From contig NZ_QFXK01000029.1 of assembly GCF_003261635.1 (NCBI RefSeq), positions 124,001 through 188,000 of the forward strand: a DNA stretch of 64,000 nt. Direction: 5' to 3'. The notes beneath the pieces are model-generated. The model saw only the letters and a program-made list of their open reading frames with translations. It made no database searches and had not been told where the DNA came from. The position numbers were made by a program, and so were the translations under genes. Source of the DNA: Kribbella monticola. Lineage in GTDB: Bacteria > Actinomycetota > Actinomycetes > Propionibacteriales > Kribbellaceae. Below, piece by piece: positions 16,536-24,293 of the stretch. Every line of letters starts with the position of its first letter. Position 1 is the first letter of the stretch.

Positions 16536-18242
16536 ATGTCTTCTCTGCTGCCTGTCCTTGCCCTGCGGTTGTCCGCTGCCGCCGGCGCCGCCTTCGGTAC
16601 GCCGTACGCCGAGCTCGACCCTGAGTTGCGGGCGGCAACCAAACCCGAGTTCGGCCACTTCCAGACCAGCCTCGCGCTCCGGCTCGCCAAATCGCTCGGG
16701 CTACCGCCACGGGTGATCGCCGACCGGCTCGTCGCGGCTGCCGAGCTGGACGACCTGTGCTCGCTGTCGATCGCCGGGCCGGGTTTCGTCAACCTGACCG
16801 TGCATCCGCACGCGCTGGCCGAAGCCGTCAATTCGCTGCCCGGCCAGCTGCCTGCGCGCGGCGAGCGGGTCGTCGTGGACTATTCCCAGCCCAACGTGGC
16901 CAAGCAGATGCATGTCGGGCACCTGCGGTCGACCGTGATCGGGGACGCGCTGTGCAACGTGCTCGCGTACGTCGGGTACGAGGTCGTCCGGCAGAACCAC
17001 GTCGGCGACTGGGGTACGCAGTTCGGGATGATGGTCGAGCAGGTCCTCTTCGAGCAGCTCGAGGTGGAATCCCTTGATATAGAAGGGCTGCAGCAGCTTT
17101 ACCAACGGGGCCGGAAGCACTTCGACACCGAGCCGGCCTTTGCGGATCGGTCCCGGGCGCGGGTGGTCCTGCTGCAGTCCGGCGACGCGGAGACACTCGC
17201 GATCTGGGCACAGATGGTCGAGGTGTCGCTGGTGGAGTTCGACCGGCTGTACGCCGTACTCGGCTCTCCTTTGACGCGGGCCGATGTCGTTGGCGAGAGT
17301 GCGTACAACGACGACCTGCCGGTGATCGTCGACGAATTGGCGGCCGCTGGGTTGCTGACCGAGTCCGAGGGTGCGCAGTGCGCGTTCCTTCCTGGATTCG
17401 TCGGCCGGGACGGGGCACCGTTGCCGGTGATCGTACGGAAGTCCGACGGCGGATTCGGCTACAGCGCAACGGATCTGGCGGCCGTGCGGCATCGGGTGTC
17501 CGATCTGCACGCGGATCGGATCATTTATGTGGTCGACCATCGGCAGGGGTTGCATTTCCAGCAGATCTTCGCGCTGGCCCGGAGCGCCGGCTGGCTGCCT
17601 GATTCCGTTCCCGCCGAACATGTTGCCTTCGGCACCGTCTTGGGACCGGACGGGAAACCCTTCAAAACAAGGGACGGCGGGACCGTTCGGCTGGCCGCAC
17701 TGCTTGCCGACGCCGTAGCACGGTCTTCCGCGTTGCTGGCCGGACGGGATGACGACCTGTCGGAGACCGAGCGGCTGGCCATCGCCCAAGCGGTCGGGAT
17801 CGGAGCGGTGAAGTACGCCGACCTGGCGAGTGACCGGATCAACGACTACGTCTTCGACCTCGACCGGATGGTCGCGATGTCGGGCAACACCGGGCCGTAC
17901 CTGCAGTACGCGCACGCACGGCTGACTCGGCTGCTCGAGAAGGCCGGCGAAGCGCCCGGGGTGGTGACGGAGTTGACGGAACCTGCGGAGCAGCGGCTGG
18001 CCTTGCTCCTGACCGGCTTCGGCGACACCGTCGTACAGGTTGCCTCGTCGTTGCAGCCGCACAAGCTCTGCACGTATTTGTACGAGGTTGCGAGCGCGCT
18101 GTCGGCGTTCTACGAGAACTGTCCGGTGCTGACGAGCGCCGGTGAACAGCGGTCCAGTCGGCTGGCGCTGTGCGCGGCGACCCGGACGGTGTTGCACGAT
18201 GGCCTGGGCCTGCTCGGCATCACGGCCCCCGACTCGATGTGA
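16536..18242 (+). CDS. argS: Arginyl-tRNA synthetase
   Basis: Class I synthetase charging tRNA(Arg), 568 aa, full family length. An N-terminal Add-1 domain (about 1-110) precedes the catalytic domain with VDYSQPNVAKQMHVGHLRSTVIGD; HVGH (126-129) is the HIGH box. KMSK is replaced by GKPFKTRDGG, as in many ArgRS. The C-terminal helical anticodon domain includes GPYLQYAHARLTRLL and LCTYLYEVASALSAFYENCPVL. The ATG at 16536 has GAAGGA 8 bases upstream, held in a hairpin. Expression is probably controlled by the Arg leader peptide just upstream. The esterase gene follows after 9 bp. Confidence 0.97.
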   Translation: MSSLLPVLALRLSAAAGAAFGTPYAELDPELRAATKPEFGHFQTSLALRLAKSLGLPPRVIADRLVAAAELDDLCSLSIAGPGFVNLTVHPHALAEAVNSLPGQLPARGERVVVDYSQPNVAKQMHVGHLRSTVIGDALCNVLAYVGYEVVRQNHVGDWGTQFGMMVEQVLFEQLEVESLDIEGLQQLYQRGRKHFDTEPAFADRSRARVVLLQSGDAETLAIWAQMVEVSLVEFDRLYAVLGSPLTRADVVGESAYNDDLPVIVDELAAAGLLTESEGAQCAFLPGFVGRDGAPLPVIVRKSDGGFGYSATDLAAVRHRVSDLHADRIIYVVDHRQGLHFQQIFALARSAGWLPDSVPAEHVAFGTVLGPDGKPFKTRDGGTVRLAALLADAVARSSALLAGRDDDLSETERLAIAQAVGIGAVKYADLASDRINDYVFDLDRMVAMSGNTGPYLQYAHARLTRLLEKAGEAPGVVTELTEPAEQRLALLLTGFGDTVVQVASSLQPHKLCTYLYEVASALSAFYENCPVLTSAGEQRSSRLALCAATRTVLHDGLGLLGITAPDSM

Positions 18243-18251
18243 GGTTGCCTG

Positions 18252-19283
18252 ATGTTGCCCTGGTCCGCGGAACTGGCCGGCCGGTTCGAACAGCCGGTCT
18301 TCGACAGCACGGTACTGCGGGGGAACGTGCTCGGCGATCCCCATCAGCGACCGGTGCTGGTCTACCTGCCGCCGGGGTACGACGAGTCGTCGCGGCGCTA
18401 CCCGACGATCTACGTGGCGATGGGGTACACCGGGCACCTCGGGATGTGGTTCAACCGGCCGCCCTTCCGGCAGCCGTACCCGGAGTTGCTGGATGCGATG
18501 TTCGCGGCCGGTGACGTCCCGCCGGCGATCGTCGTCTTCGTCGACGGGTGGACCCGCCTGGGTGGCAGCCAGTACCTCGACTCCCCCGGCGCCGGGCAGT
18601 ACGAGACCTACCTGTGCGACGAGATCGTGCCGTGGATCGACGGGCGGTACCGGACTCTGGCGGATCGTGATCAGCGGGCCCTCACTGGGAAGTCGAGTGG
18701 CGGGTACGCCGCGATGGTGGTCCCGATGCATCGCCCCGACGTCTTCGGCGCGCTTGCGACGCACGCTGGTGACGCGTTGTTCGACGTCGCCTACCGGCCC
18801 GAGTTCGCCCAGCGTGCGCGGGAACTGCGGGACCTCTACGACGGGTCGTACGAGAAGTTCTTCGCCGACTTCGAAAGCCGACCGGGGCAGAACACTCGCG
18901 CCGATCTGGAGTTACTGGAGATGTACGGGTACGCCTCGGCGTACTCGGCGTTGCCGGACGGGACAGTCCAGATGCCGTTCAACGAGCTCGGCGTGGTGAT
19001 CCCGGAGATCTGGGAACGCTGGCTGGCGCTCGATCCGGTGGAGATGGCCCGGCAGCCGGCGTACGGCGAGGCGTTGCGGTCGATACGCGCCGTGTGGATC
19101 GACGCGGGCAAGCAGGACGAGTACTACCTCGACCTGGGTGCGACCGCCTTCCGCCAAGCCGTCCGCGAAGCCGGCGTACCGGATGAACGGGTGTACTTCG
19201 AGTTGTTCGAGGGAGCGCACGGCGGCATCGAATACCGCTATCCACTGGCTGTCGCGTGGCTCTGCCGGCAGCTGGCCGGCTAG
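18252..19283 (+). CDS. Alpha/beta-hydrolase, esterase D family
   Basis: A 343-residue cytosolic putative esterase of the Esterase_D/PHB-depolymerase-like type. Visible landmarks are VLVYLPPGYDESSRRYPTIYVAMGYTGH, the nucleophile elbow GKSSGG (Ser in G-x-S-x-G) and a C-terminal His region (FELFEGAHGGIEYRYPLAVAWL) that supplies the catalytic His. It starts 9 bp after argS, with GAGG upstream, and is probably co-transcribed with it. Such linkage to argS is not a known functional pair, so substrate and role remain open. Its stop TAG directly abuts the convergent gene's stop. Confidence 0.82.
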   Translation: MLPWSAELAGRFEQPVFDSTVLRGNVLGDPHQRPVLVYLPPGYDESSRRYPTIYVAMGYTGHLGMWFNRPPFRQPYPELLDAMFAAGDVPPAIVVFVDGWTRLGGSQYLDSPGAGQYETYLCDEIVPWIDGRYRTLADRDQRALTGKSSGGYAAMVVPMHRPDVFGALATHAGDALFDVAYRPEFAQRARELRDLYDGSYEKFFADFESRPGQNTRADLELLEMYGYASAYSALPDGTVQMPFNELGVVIPEIWERWLALDPVEMARQPAYGEALRSIRAVWIDAGKQDEYYLDLGATAFRQAVREAGVPDERVYFELFEGAHGGIEYRYPLAVAWLCRQLAG

Positions 19284-20582
19284 CTACGGGCAGAGGGCCT
19301 GCTCGATCAGGGCGTCGACAGCGCCGTCCGTGGAGTTGCGGTCTGGGCCCCATGGCGTGAGCGAGACGGTGGCCTGGCGACGGCGGTCGGCAGTGGTGAA
19401 GGAGTAGCTGAGGTAGGCGAGCGCGTCACCGTCGTTGCCGTACGCCGTGACGTGTGCTGCCGGTTGACCGCTGCCTGCCGCGACCCCGCAGGCGAGGGTG
19501 CGTTCGCGGAGGCCGGCGCCGTACGTGCTGCCTTCGGGCGGCTGCGTCATGAGCGGAAGCAGATCGCGCCGCACCACCTTGCCGTCCAACAGCGCGGCGA
19601 AGAAGCGGTTGAGGTCGCTGGTGGAGGAGACGAGCTCGCCTGCTGCGCCGAAGACTGACGGATTCAACTCGGTCAGGTCGACCGGGCGGATCGTGCCGTT
19701 GTCCTCCACCGGTAGGTAGCCGTGTGGGTGCGGGCCGTGGATGAACGGATCGGTTCCCGGCATCGTCGTCTGGTGGAGACCGAGCCGGTCGATCACCCGG
19801 TGCTGGATTTCGGTGCCGTAGGAGTGACCAGTGGTCCGCTCGACCACCATTCCGAGCAGCAGATAGCCGGCGTTGGAGTAGTGATACTGCCCCGGAGTCG
19901 TGGTCGGGTGCGCGGAGGCGAGCTTCAGCAGCTCCCAGGGATCCCATGTCTTCCACCGGACGGCGAGGAAGGCCGACGGCGGGCGGAGCGGTAGATCGCT
20001 CATGAAGTCGCCGAGGCCGCTGGTGTGGGTGAGCATCTGCTGGACCGTGATGTGCTCGGCGCCCGGAACCACGCCTGCGGACTGAGGCAGCAGGTCGGTC
20101 AGGTGGTCGTCGAGGGCGAGCTTGCGTTCTGCGACCAACTGCAGGACGACTGCTGCGAGGAAGGTCTTGGTGATGCTGCCGGCCCGGAACAAGCCGCGCG
20201 CCGGGACGGGCGTCGTACTGCCGAACTCGGAGACTCCACTCGTACCTCGCAAGATACCGCGATCCGTCCGCACCTCGGCCAGCGTCCCGACAGCACCGGC
20301 GGCGACGATCGCGTCCAGCGCTTGCTGCAACCCCGCACTCCGCTTGGCCGAGCCGACCTCGCTCGAGGCGGTGGTGGCTGAGGTGAGAGTGACCGAGTCG
20401 ACTGCAGTGGAGGCGGAAGCGGCCGAGACGAGCCCGCTCGAAGCGGCGGCGGCTGAGGCGGGAGTGGCTGAGACCGGGAAGGGGGTGGGTGGGATGGGGG
20501 TTGCCGTGGCTGTGGTGGCTGCAAGGGCGGCGAGGGTGGTGGTGACGGCGGATGCTGTGAGGATTCGGCGCAGGGTGGGCAT
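19284..20582 (-). CDS. Secreted serine beta-lactamase/D,D-peptidase-like hydrolase (S12)
   Basis: A 432-residue exported protein of the beta-lactamase class C / penicillin-binding protein family. From the ATG at 20582 it has a signal peptide (about 1-28, ending TATA) and an unusual low-complexity Ala/Ser/Thr/Val stretch (about 30-80) before the catalytic domain. The domain shows SITK (SxxK nucleophile/base), YSNAGYLLLGMVVE (YxN) and the common HTSGL segment. Peptidase, esterase or transferase activity are all possible; true beta-lactamase activity is unlikely to be deducible. It is convergent with the esterase gene (stops abut as TAGCTA) and divergent from the GNAT gene. Confidence 0.87.
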   Translation of the reverse strand: MPTLRRILTASAVTTTLAALAATTATATPIPPTPFPVSATPASAAAASSGLVSAASASTAVDSVTLTSATTASSEVGSAKRSAGLQQALDAIVAAGAVGTLAEVRTDRGILRGTSGVSEFGSTTPVPARGLFRAGSITKTFLAAVVLQLVAERKLALDDHLTDLLPQSAGVVPGAEHITVQQMLTHTSGLGDFMSDLPLRPPSAFLAVRWKTWDPWELLKLASAHPTTTPGQYHYSNAGYLLLGMVVERTTGHSYGTEIQHRVIDRLGLHQTTMPGTDPFIHGPHPHGYLPVEDNGTIRPVDLTELNPSVFGAAGELVSSTSDLNRFFAALLDGKVVRRDLLPLMTQPPEGSTYGAGLRERTLACGVAAGSGQPAAHVTAYGNDGDALAYLSYSFTTADRRRQATVSLTPWGPDRNSTDGAVDALIEQALCP

Positions 20583-20773
20583 CGTGCGGTGGTCCCGTCT
20601 GTAGCGACTGAAGAGCAACGTCCTCGCCATCCTCGTGACGCCCTGTCCCCATCACATCCGGAACGACCCCCAGCACGGCCCGGTGTCCGCCTCCGTCCTG
20701 CCCTGACCGCGACGGCGGCACGACCCTGGAATCCCCTGCAGCTAAAGGAGGTGCAGAGGTGAACGAGGCGGTC

Positions 20774-20779
20774 TACCGT
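20774..20779 (+). promoter_or_regulatory. -10 box for leaderless double-GNAT gene
   Basis: TACCGT ends 7 nt before the ATG at 20787. A separate perfect ribosome site, AAAGGAGGTG at 20744, instead serves a GTG at 20759 in another frame (47 codons, overlapping the GNAT start). Confidence 0.45.
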
Positions 20780-20786
20780 CGCCTGT

Positions 20787-21776
20787 ATGGGGAGATTCCA
20801 GGGGTGGCCGGCCGGGGTCGAGGCCCGGCCGATCGACAAGGCAGACACACCTGCCTGGGCCGAACTGCTGGCAGCGAAGGAAAAGGTCGACGCCGAAGGT
20901 GAGAACTACGACGCGGCCGATCTGCTCGAGGAACTCGAAGACCCCAGCCTGGACCTGGAACGCGACACGGTCGGGCTGTGGGCGGACGGCGTGATGGTCG
21001 GCTACGGCAAGGTGCATGCGCCGGACCAGGTCGTCGACGTCCACCGCATCCGGACCGAGGGGACCGTCCATCCCGAGTGGCGCGGCCGTGGCCTGGGCGC
21101 CGCGATTCTTGCCTGGCTCGATCGCAGAGCAACCGAACTCCACTCCGCTCGCCAGCCCGGCACCGCCGGCGAGATCAACACCCAGGCGATCTCCACGAAC
21201 ACCGGCGCCCACGACCTGTTCACCAGCCGCGGCTTCGAGCCCTGCCGCTACTTCTTCCACATGCACCGCTCGTTCGACCTGCCGATTCCCGCGGTCCCGC
21301 TCCCGGACGGACTCCGCCAGCTCACCTTCGACCCGTCGTACGACGAAGTCTTGCGGCTGACCCACAACGAGGTGTTCCTCGACCACTGGGGTTCGACGCC
21401 GAGGAGTCCGGAGTCCTGGCGCACCTGGTGCACGGGCACTCGGGCTCTTCGCCCGGACCTGTCGTTCCTGATTCTCGACGGCGATCAGATCGTGAGCTAT
21501 GCGCTCAGCTACGAGTACGAGGCCGACACGGCGGCCACTGGGATCCGCGAGATCTACATCGGTCAGGTCGGCACTCGTCGGAGTCATCGCGGCCGCGGGC
21601 TGGCTCGGGCTGCCCTGGCGCGGGTGATGAGCGATGCCGCGGGAGCCGGGTACGGTCGTGCGTCGCTCGGTGTCGACGCCGAGAATCCGACCGGCGCCCT
21701 CGGCCTCTACGAGAACCTCGGCTTCACCACCAGCGCGCAGATCGTCACCTACCGCCTGCCGCTGACCGAGCGCTGA
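20787..21776 (+). CDS. Tandem GNAT acetyltransferase
   Basis: A 329-residue protein with two GNAT folds, similar in layout to mycothiol synthase MshD and related actinobacterial enzymes. The N-terminal domain (about 12-160) has the acetyl-CoA loop WRGRGLGAAIL; the C-terminal domain (about 175-329) has RSHRGRGLARAALARVM and the ENPTGALGLYENLGF motif of active enzymes. The N-terminal copy is more divergent and may be structural. The substrate is unknown; mshD itself is usually longer-conserved at the C-terminus, so I do not use that symbol. Transcription ends at a strong hairpin shared with the convergent MFS gene. Confidence 0.85.
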   Translation: MGRFQGWPAGVEARPIDKADTPAWAELLAAKEKVDAEGENYDAADLLEELEDPSLDLERDTVGLWADGVMVGYGKVHAPDQVVDVHRIRTEGTVHPEWRGRGLGAAILAWLDRRATELHSARQPGTAGEINTQAISTNTGAHDLFTSRGFEPCRYFFHMHRSFDLPIPAVPLPDGLRQLTFDPSYDEVLRLTHNEVFLDHWGSTPRSPESWRTWCTGTRALRPDLSFLILDGDQIVSYALSYEYEADTAATGIREIYIGQVGTRRSHRGRGLARAALARVMSDAAGAGYGRASLGVDAENPTGALGLYENLGFTTSAQIVTYRLPLTER

Positions 21777-21891
21777 GATCCGAAGAGCCGGAGCCCAGAG
21801 TGCTGAGGTTCCGAGGTACCGGAGTACACAGCGCTGAGGTTCGAAGGGTTCGAGTGCAGCGCTGAGGTCCGAAGAACCGGAGTACGACAGT
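21772..21891. repeat. Four imperfect 28-31 bp tandem repeats
   Basis: Units begin GCTGAG at 21772, 21802, 21833 and 21861, each followed by a variant of GTCCGAAGAACCGGAGTAC. The first overlaps the GNAT stop codon and the last forms the left arm of the terminator at 21865-21911. They look like tandem duplications of a terminator half-stem that have since diverged. Confidence 0.65.
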
Positions 21892-21911
21892 GGCTCCGGT
21901 TCTTCGGACCT
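21865..21911. terminator. Strong bidirectional terminator hairpin
   Basis: A perfect 18-bp stem (21865-21882 with 21894-21911, arm AGGTCCGAAGAACCGGAG) and an 11-base loop, between convergent GNAT and MFS genes and 5 bp from the MFS stop. Confidence 0.85.
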
Positions 21912-21915
21912 TTCC

Positions 21916-23439
21916 TCAGATGTGTGAGTCCACGACCGCGGGCTCGACTGCGGCCGGCTCGGTGGCGACATCCGCGGCCGGCGCCTGGTTGCGGCGGATC
22001 CACGGACGGACGCCGAGGACGATCACCGTGAGGGTCAGGGCGGCGTACACCATCGAACCGATGAAGGCGGCGTGCACGCCGTCGGTCAGGATCTCCCGGG
22101 CACGCTCGACCGGGTCGGCGGAACCGCCGTCCGCGATGGACGCCCGGCTCGCCGTACCGAAGATCGTCACCAGGATGCCGAGGCCGAGGGCGCCACCGAC
22201 CTGCTGGAGAACATTCAGCAGACCCGAGGCGGCGCCGGCGTTCTCCGGCTGGACGCCGGCCAGCGCGCGGCCGGTCAGCGGGATGAAGATCATCCCGGCG
22301 CCCAGACCGAACAGCACCAGCGGACCGACCACTCCGGTGAGGTAGTGGCTGTCGATGGTCAACCGGGTCAGCCAGACCATGCCGGCGGTCACCGAGATCG
22401 CACCGGTGATCATCAACTTGCCGCCGTCGACCCGGCCGAGCAGGCGCGGGACGATCCGCGACGAGGTGAACAGCAACCCGGTCAGCGGCAGGAAGGCCAG
22501 GCCGGCCTGCAGCGGGCTCAGGCCGAGAACACCCTGCAGGTACTGCGTGAGGAAGAAGAACATCCCGAACATCGTCCCGACCAGCAGCAGCATGGTCAGG
22601 TACGCCGCGACGCGGTCCCGGTCGCGGAAGAGCCGCAGCGGCACGATCGGGTGGGTGGCGCGCCGCTCGATCAGGACGAAAGCGGCCAGCAGCACCAGGC
22701 CGGCGCCGAACGCTGCCAGCACCTCGGCCGAACCCCAGCCGGCCTCGGCGACCCGGATGAAGCCGTAGACGAGCGAGGTGATGCCGAGCGTCGAGGTCAG
22801 GGCGCCCGCGACGTCGAACTTGCCGGTCTCCGGCGGGGTCTCGGCCAGCACCTGCCGGGCGGCGATGACCAGGCCGATACCGATCGGGACGTTGATGAAC
22901 AGGCCCCAGCGCCAGGAGACCCAGTCGGTCAGCATGCCGCCGACGACCAGGCCGACGCTCGCGCCACCGGAGGAGACCAGGCTGTAGAGACCGAGCGCCT
23001 TCAGCCGCTCCGGGCCTTCGCGGAAGGTCAGCATCAGCAGGGTGAGTGCGGCCGGAGCCGCGATCGCGCCGCCGATGCCCTGCAGGACCCGGGCGGCGAG
23101 CAGCAGCTCGGCGCTCGGGGCGAGGCCACCGAGCAGCGAGGCGCCGGTGAAGACGGTGACACCGGTAATGAAGACCCGGCGACGGCCGAGCAGGTCGCCG
23201 GCGCGGGCGCCGAGCAGCAGCAGGCCGCCGAACGCGAGGGCGTAGGCGTTCTGCACCCAGGAGAGGTTGGACGGGCTGAAGTCGAGGGCGTGCTGGATCT
23301 TGGGCATCGCGATGTTCACCACGGTGCCGTCCAGGATCACCATCAACTGGGTGACCAGGATGACTGCGAGAACTACCGACGGCCGCCGCGCGGGCGTGCC
23401 GGTAGAGGCGCCGCTCGGCGCCGCGGATGTTGCCGACAT
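21916..23439 (-). CDS. DHA2-family MFS drug exporter (14 TM)
   Basis: A 507-residue proton-coupled multidrug exporter of the EmrB/QacA type. The signature WVQNAYALAFGGLLLLGARAGDLLGRRRVF (loop 2-3) and LQGIGGAIAAPAALTLLM (helix 4), plus the length with about 14 hydrophobic segments, define the DHA2 group. It is divergent from a TetR gene; a palindrome lies between its -35 and -10, so repression by that TetR protein and induction by a toxic ligand is the likely circuit. The C-terminal 30 residues are Ala/Val/Glu-rich and cytosolic. The substrate is unknown. Confidence 0.93.
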   Translation of the reverse strand: MSATSAAPSGASTGTPARRPSVVLAVILVTQLMVILDGTVVNIAMPKIQHALDFSPSNLSWVQNAYALAFGGLLLLGARAGDLLGRRRVFITGVTVFTGASLLGGLAPSAELLLAARVLQGIGGAIAAPAALTLLMLTFREGPERLKALGLYSLVSSGGASVGLVVGGMLTDWVSWRWGLFINVPIGIGLVIAARQVLAETPPETGKFDVAGALTSTLGITSLVYGFIRVAEAGWGSAEVLAAFGAGLVLLAAFVLIERRATHPIVPLRLFRDRDRVAAYLTMLLLVGTMFGMFFFLTQYLQGVLGLSPLQAGLAFLPLTGLLFTSSRIVPRLLGRVDGGKLMITGAISVTAGMVWLTRLTIDSHYLTGVVGPLVLFGLGAGMIFIPLTGRALAGVQPENAGAASGLLNVLQQVGGALGLGILVTIFGTASRASIADGGSADPVERAREILTDGVHAAFIGSMVYAALTLTVIVLGVRPWIRRNQAPAADVATEPAAVEPAVVDSHI

Positions 23440-23508
23440 AGTGTGACTTGCTCCTTACCCCGAAGGGGCTAGAGTGGAAAACAACAGAAGTGGAGCGCTC
23501 CTCCGGAT

Positions 23509-23538
23509 ACAATACGGAGGGTACCTCCGCTTTTTCAA
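23509..23538 (-). promoter_or_regulatory. MFS promoter with embedded TetR-type operator
   Basis: On the minus strand: -35 TTGAAA (23538-23533), an 18-bp spacer, then -10 TATTGT (23514-23509). The spacer holds the palindrome CGGAGG-GTA-CCTCCG (23515-23529); a further CCTCCG copy (23500-23505) and the palindrome GGAGCGCTCC (23492-23501) lie downstream. Repressor binding here would block RNA polymerase directly. Confidence 0.65.
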
Positions 23539-23606
23539 GTGATTTAACGGAGTGACTTTCCGAGCGCGCCCCCGGCGGGCGCCCCGAGCACGGCGAGGAG
23601 GCCGGC

Positions 23607-24260
23607 ATGAACCCCAGGTCGTCGGCTGCTGCGACATCGACGGCACCGTCGGAGGATGCCGCGGGTGCGGGTGGTCGGCGGGATGTGAAGCCGTTGCCGT
23701 GTACGCGGCCGTCGCGGGCCGACGCCGCGCGCAACTACGACCTGCTCGTGATGGCCGCGCGGCAGGCGTTCGAAGAGCACGGCACCGACACGTCGCTGGA
23801 AGAGATCGCGCGCCGGGCCGGGGTCGGGATCGGCACGTTGTACCGGCGGTTCCCGAGCCGGACCGCGCTGCTCGAGGCGGTCTACGTGGAGGAGATCCAG
23901 TCGGTCTGCGATCGCGCCCACGGGTTCGCCGACAAGCTGGGGCCGTTCGACGCGCTGGCGGCGTGGCTGCAGAGCTTCGTCGACTACAGCGTGTCGAAGA
24001 AGAGCCTGGCCAGCGAGCTGACCGTTGCCCTGGGCAAGGACTCCGAGTTCTTCACCGCTTGCAAGATGAACGTGCGCGAGGCCGGTGATCTCTTGCTGGA
24101 CCGGGCCAAGGAGGCTGGCACGGTGCGGCCCGAGCTGGAGCTGATGGACATCCTCCGGCTGGTCGGTGGCATCACCATGGGCCGCGAGATGGAGCCCGAC
24201 CAGGCCAACCGGCTGCTCGACATCGTCCTGGCCGGCCTCAAGGCAGCCCCCGCCAGCTGA
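23607..24260 (+). CDS. TetR-family repressor
   Basis: A 217-residue TetR regulator. The helix-turn-helix (about 43-90: LLVMAARQAFEEHGTDTSLEEIARRAGVGIGTLYRRFPSRTALLEAVY) is canonical; the rest is the helical ligand-binding and dimer domain. The start at 23607 follows GAGGAGG by 5 bases. The first 40 residues are an Ala/Pro/Arg-rich extension ahead of the HTH. Being divergent from the DHA2 exporter, with palindromes in the shared 167-bp region, it most likely represses that exporter and itself. Confidence 0.92.
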   Translation: MNPRSSAAATSTAPSEDAAGAGGRRDVKPLPCTRPSRADAARNYDLLVMAARQAFEEHGTDTSLEEIARRAGVGIGTLYRRFPSRTALLEAVYVEEIQSVCDRAHGFADKLGPFDALAAWLQSFVDYSVSKKSLASELTVALGKDSEFFTACKMNVREAGDLLLDRAKEAGTVRPELELMDILRLVGGITMGREMEPDQANRLLDIVLAGLKAAPAS

Positions 24261-24261
24261 A

Positions 24262-24289
24262 CCGTCCGCTCGACCCAGCTCGTGGACGG
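24262..24289. terminator. Weak hairpin between tetR and DUF2786 gene
   Basis: CCGTCC (24262-24267) pairs with GGACGG (24284-24289) across a 16-base loop in the 33-bp convergent gap. Confidence 0.35.
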
Positions 24290-24293
24290 ACTG

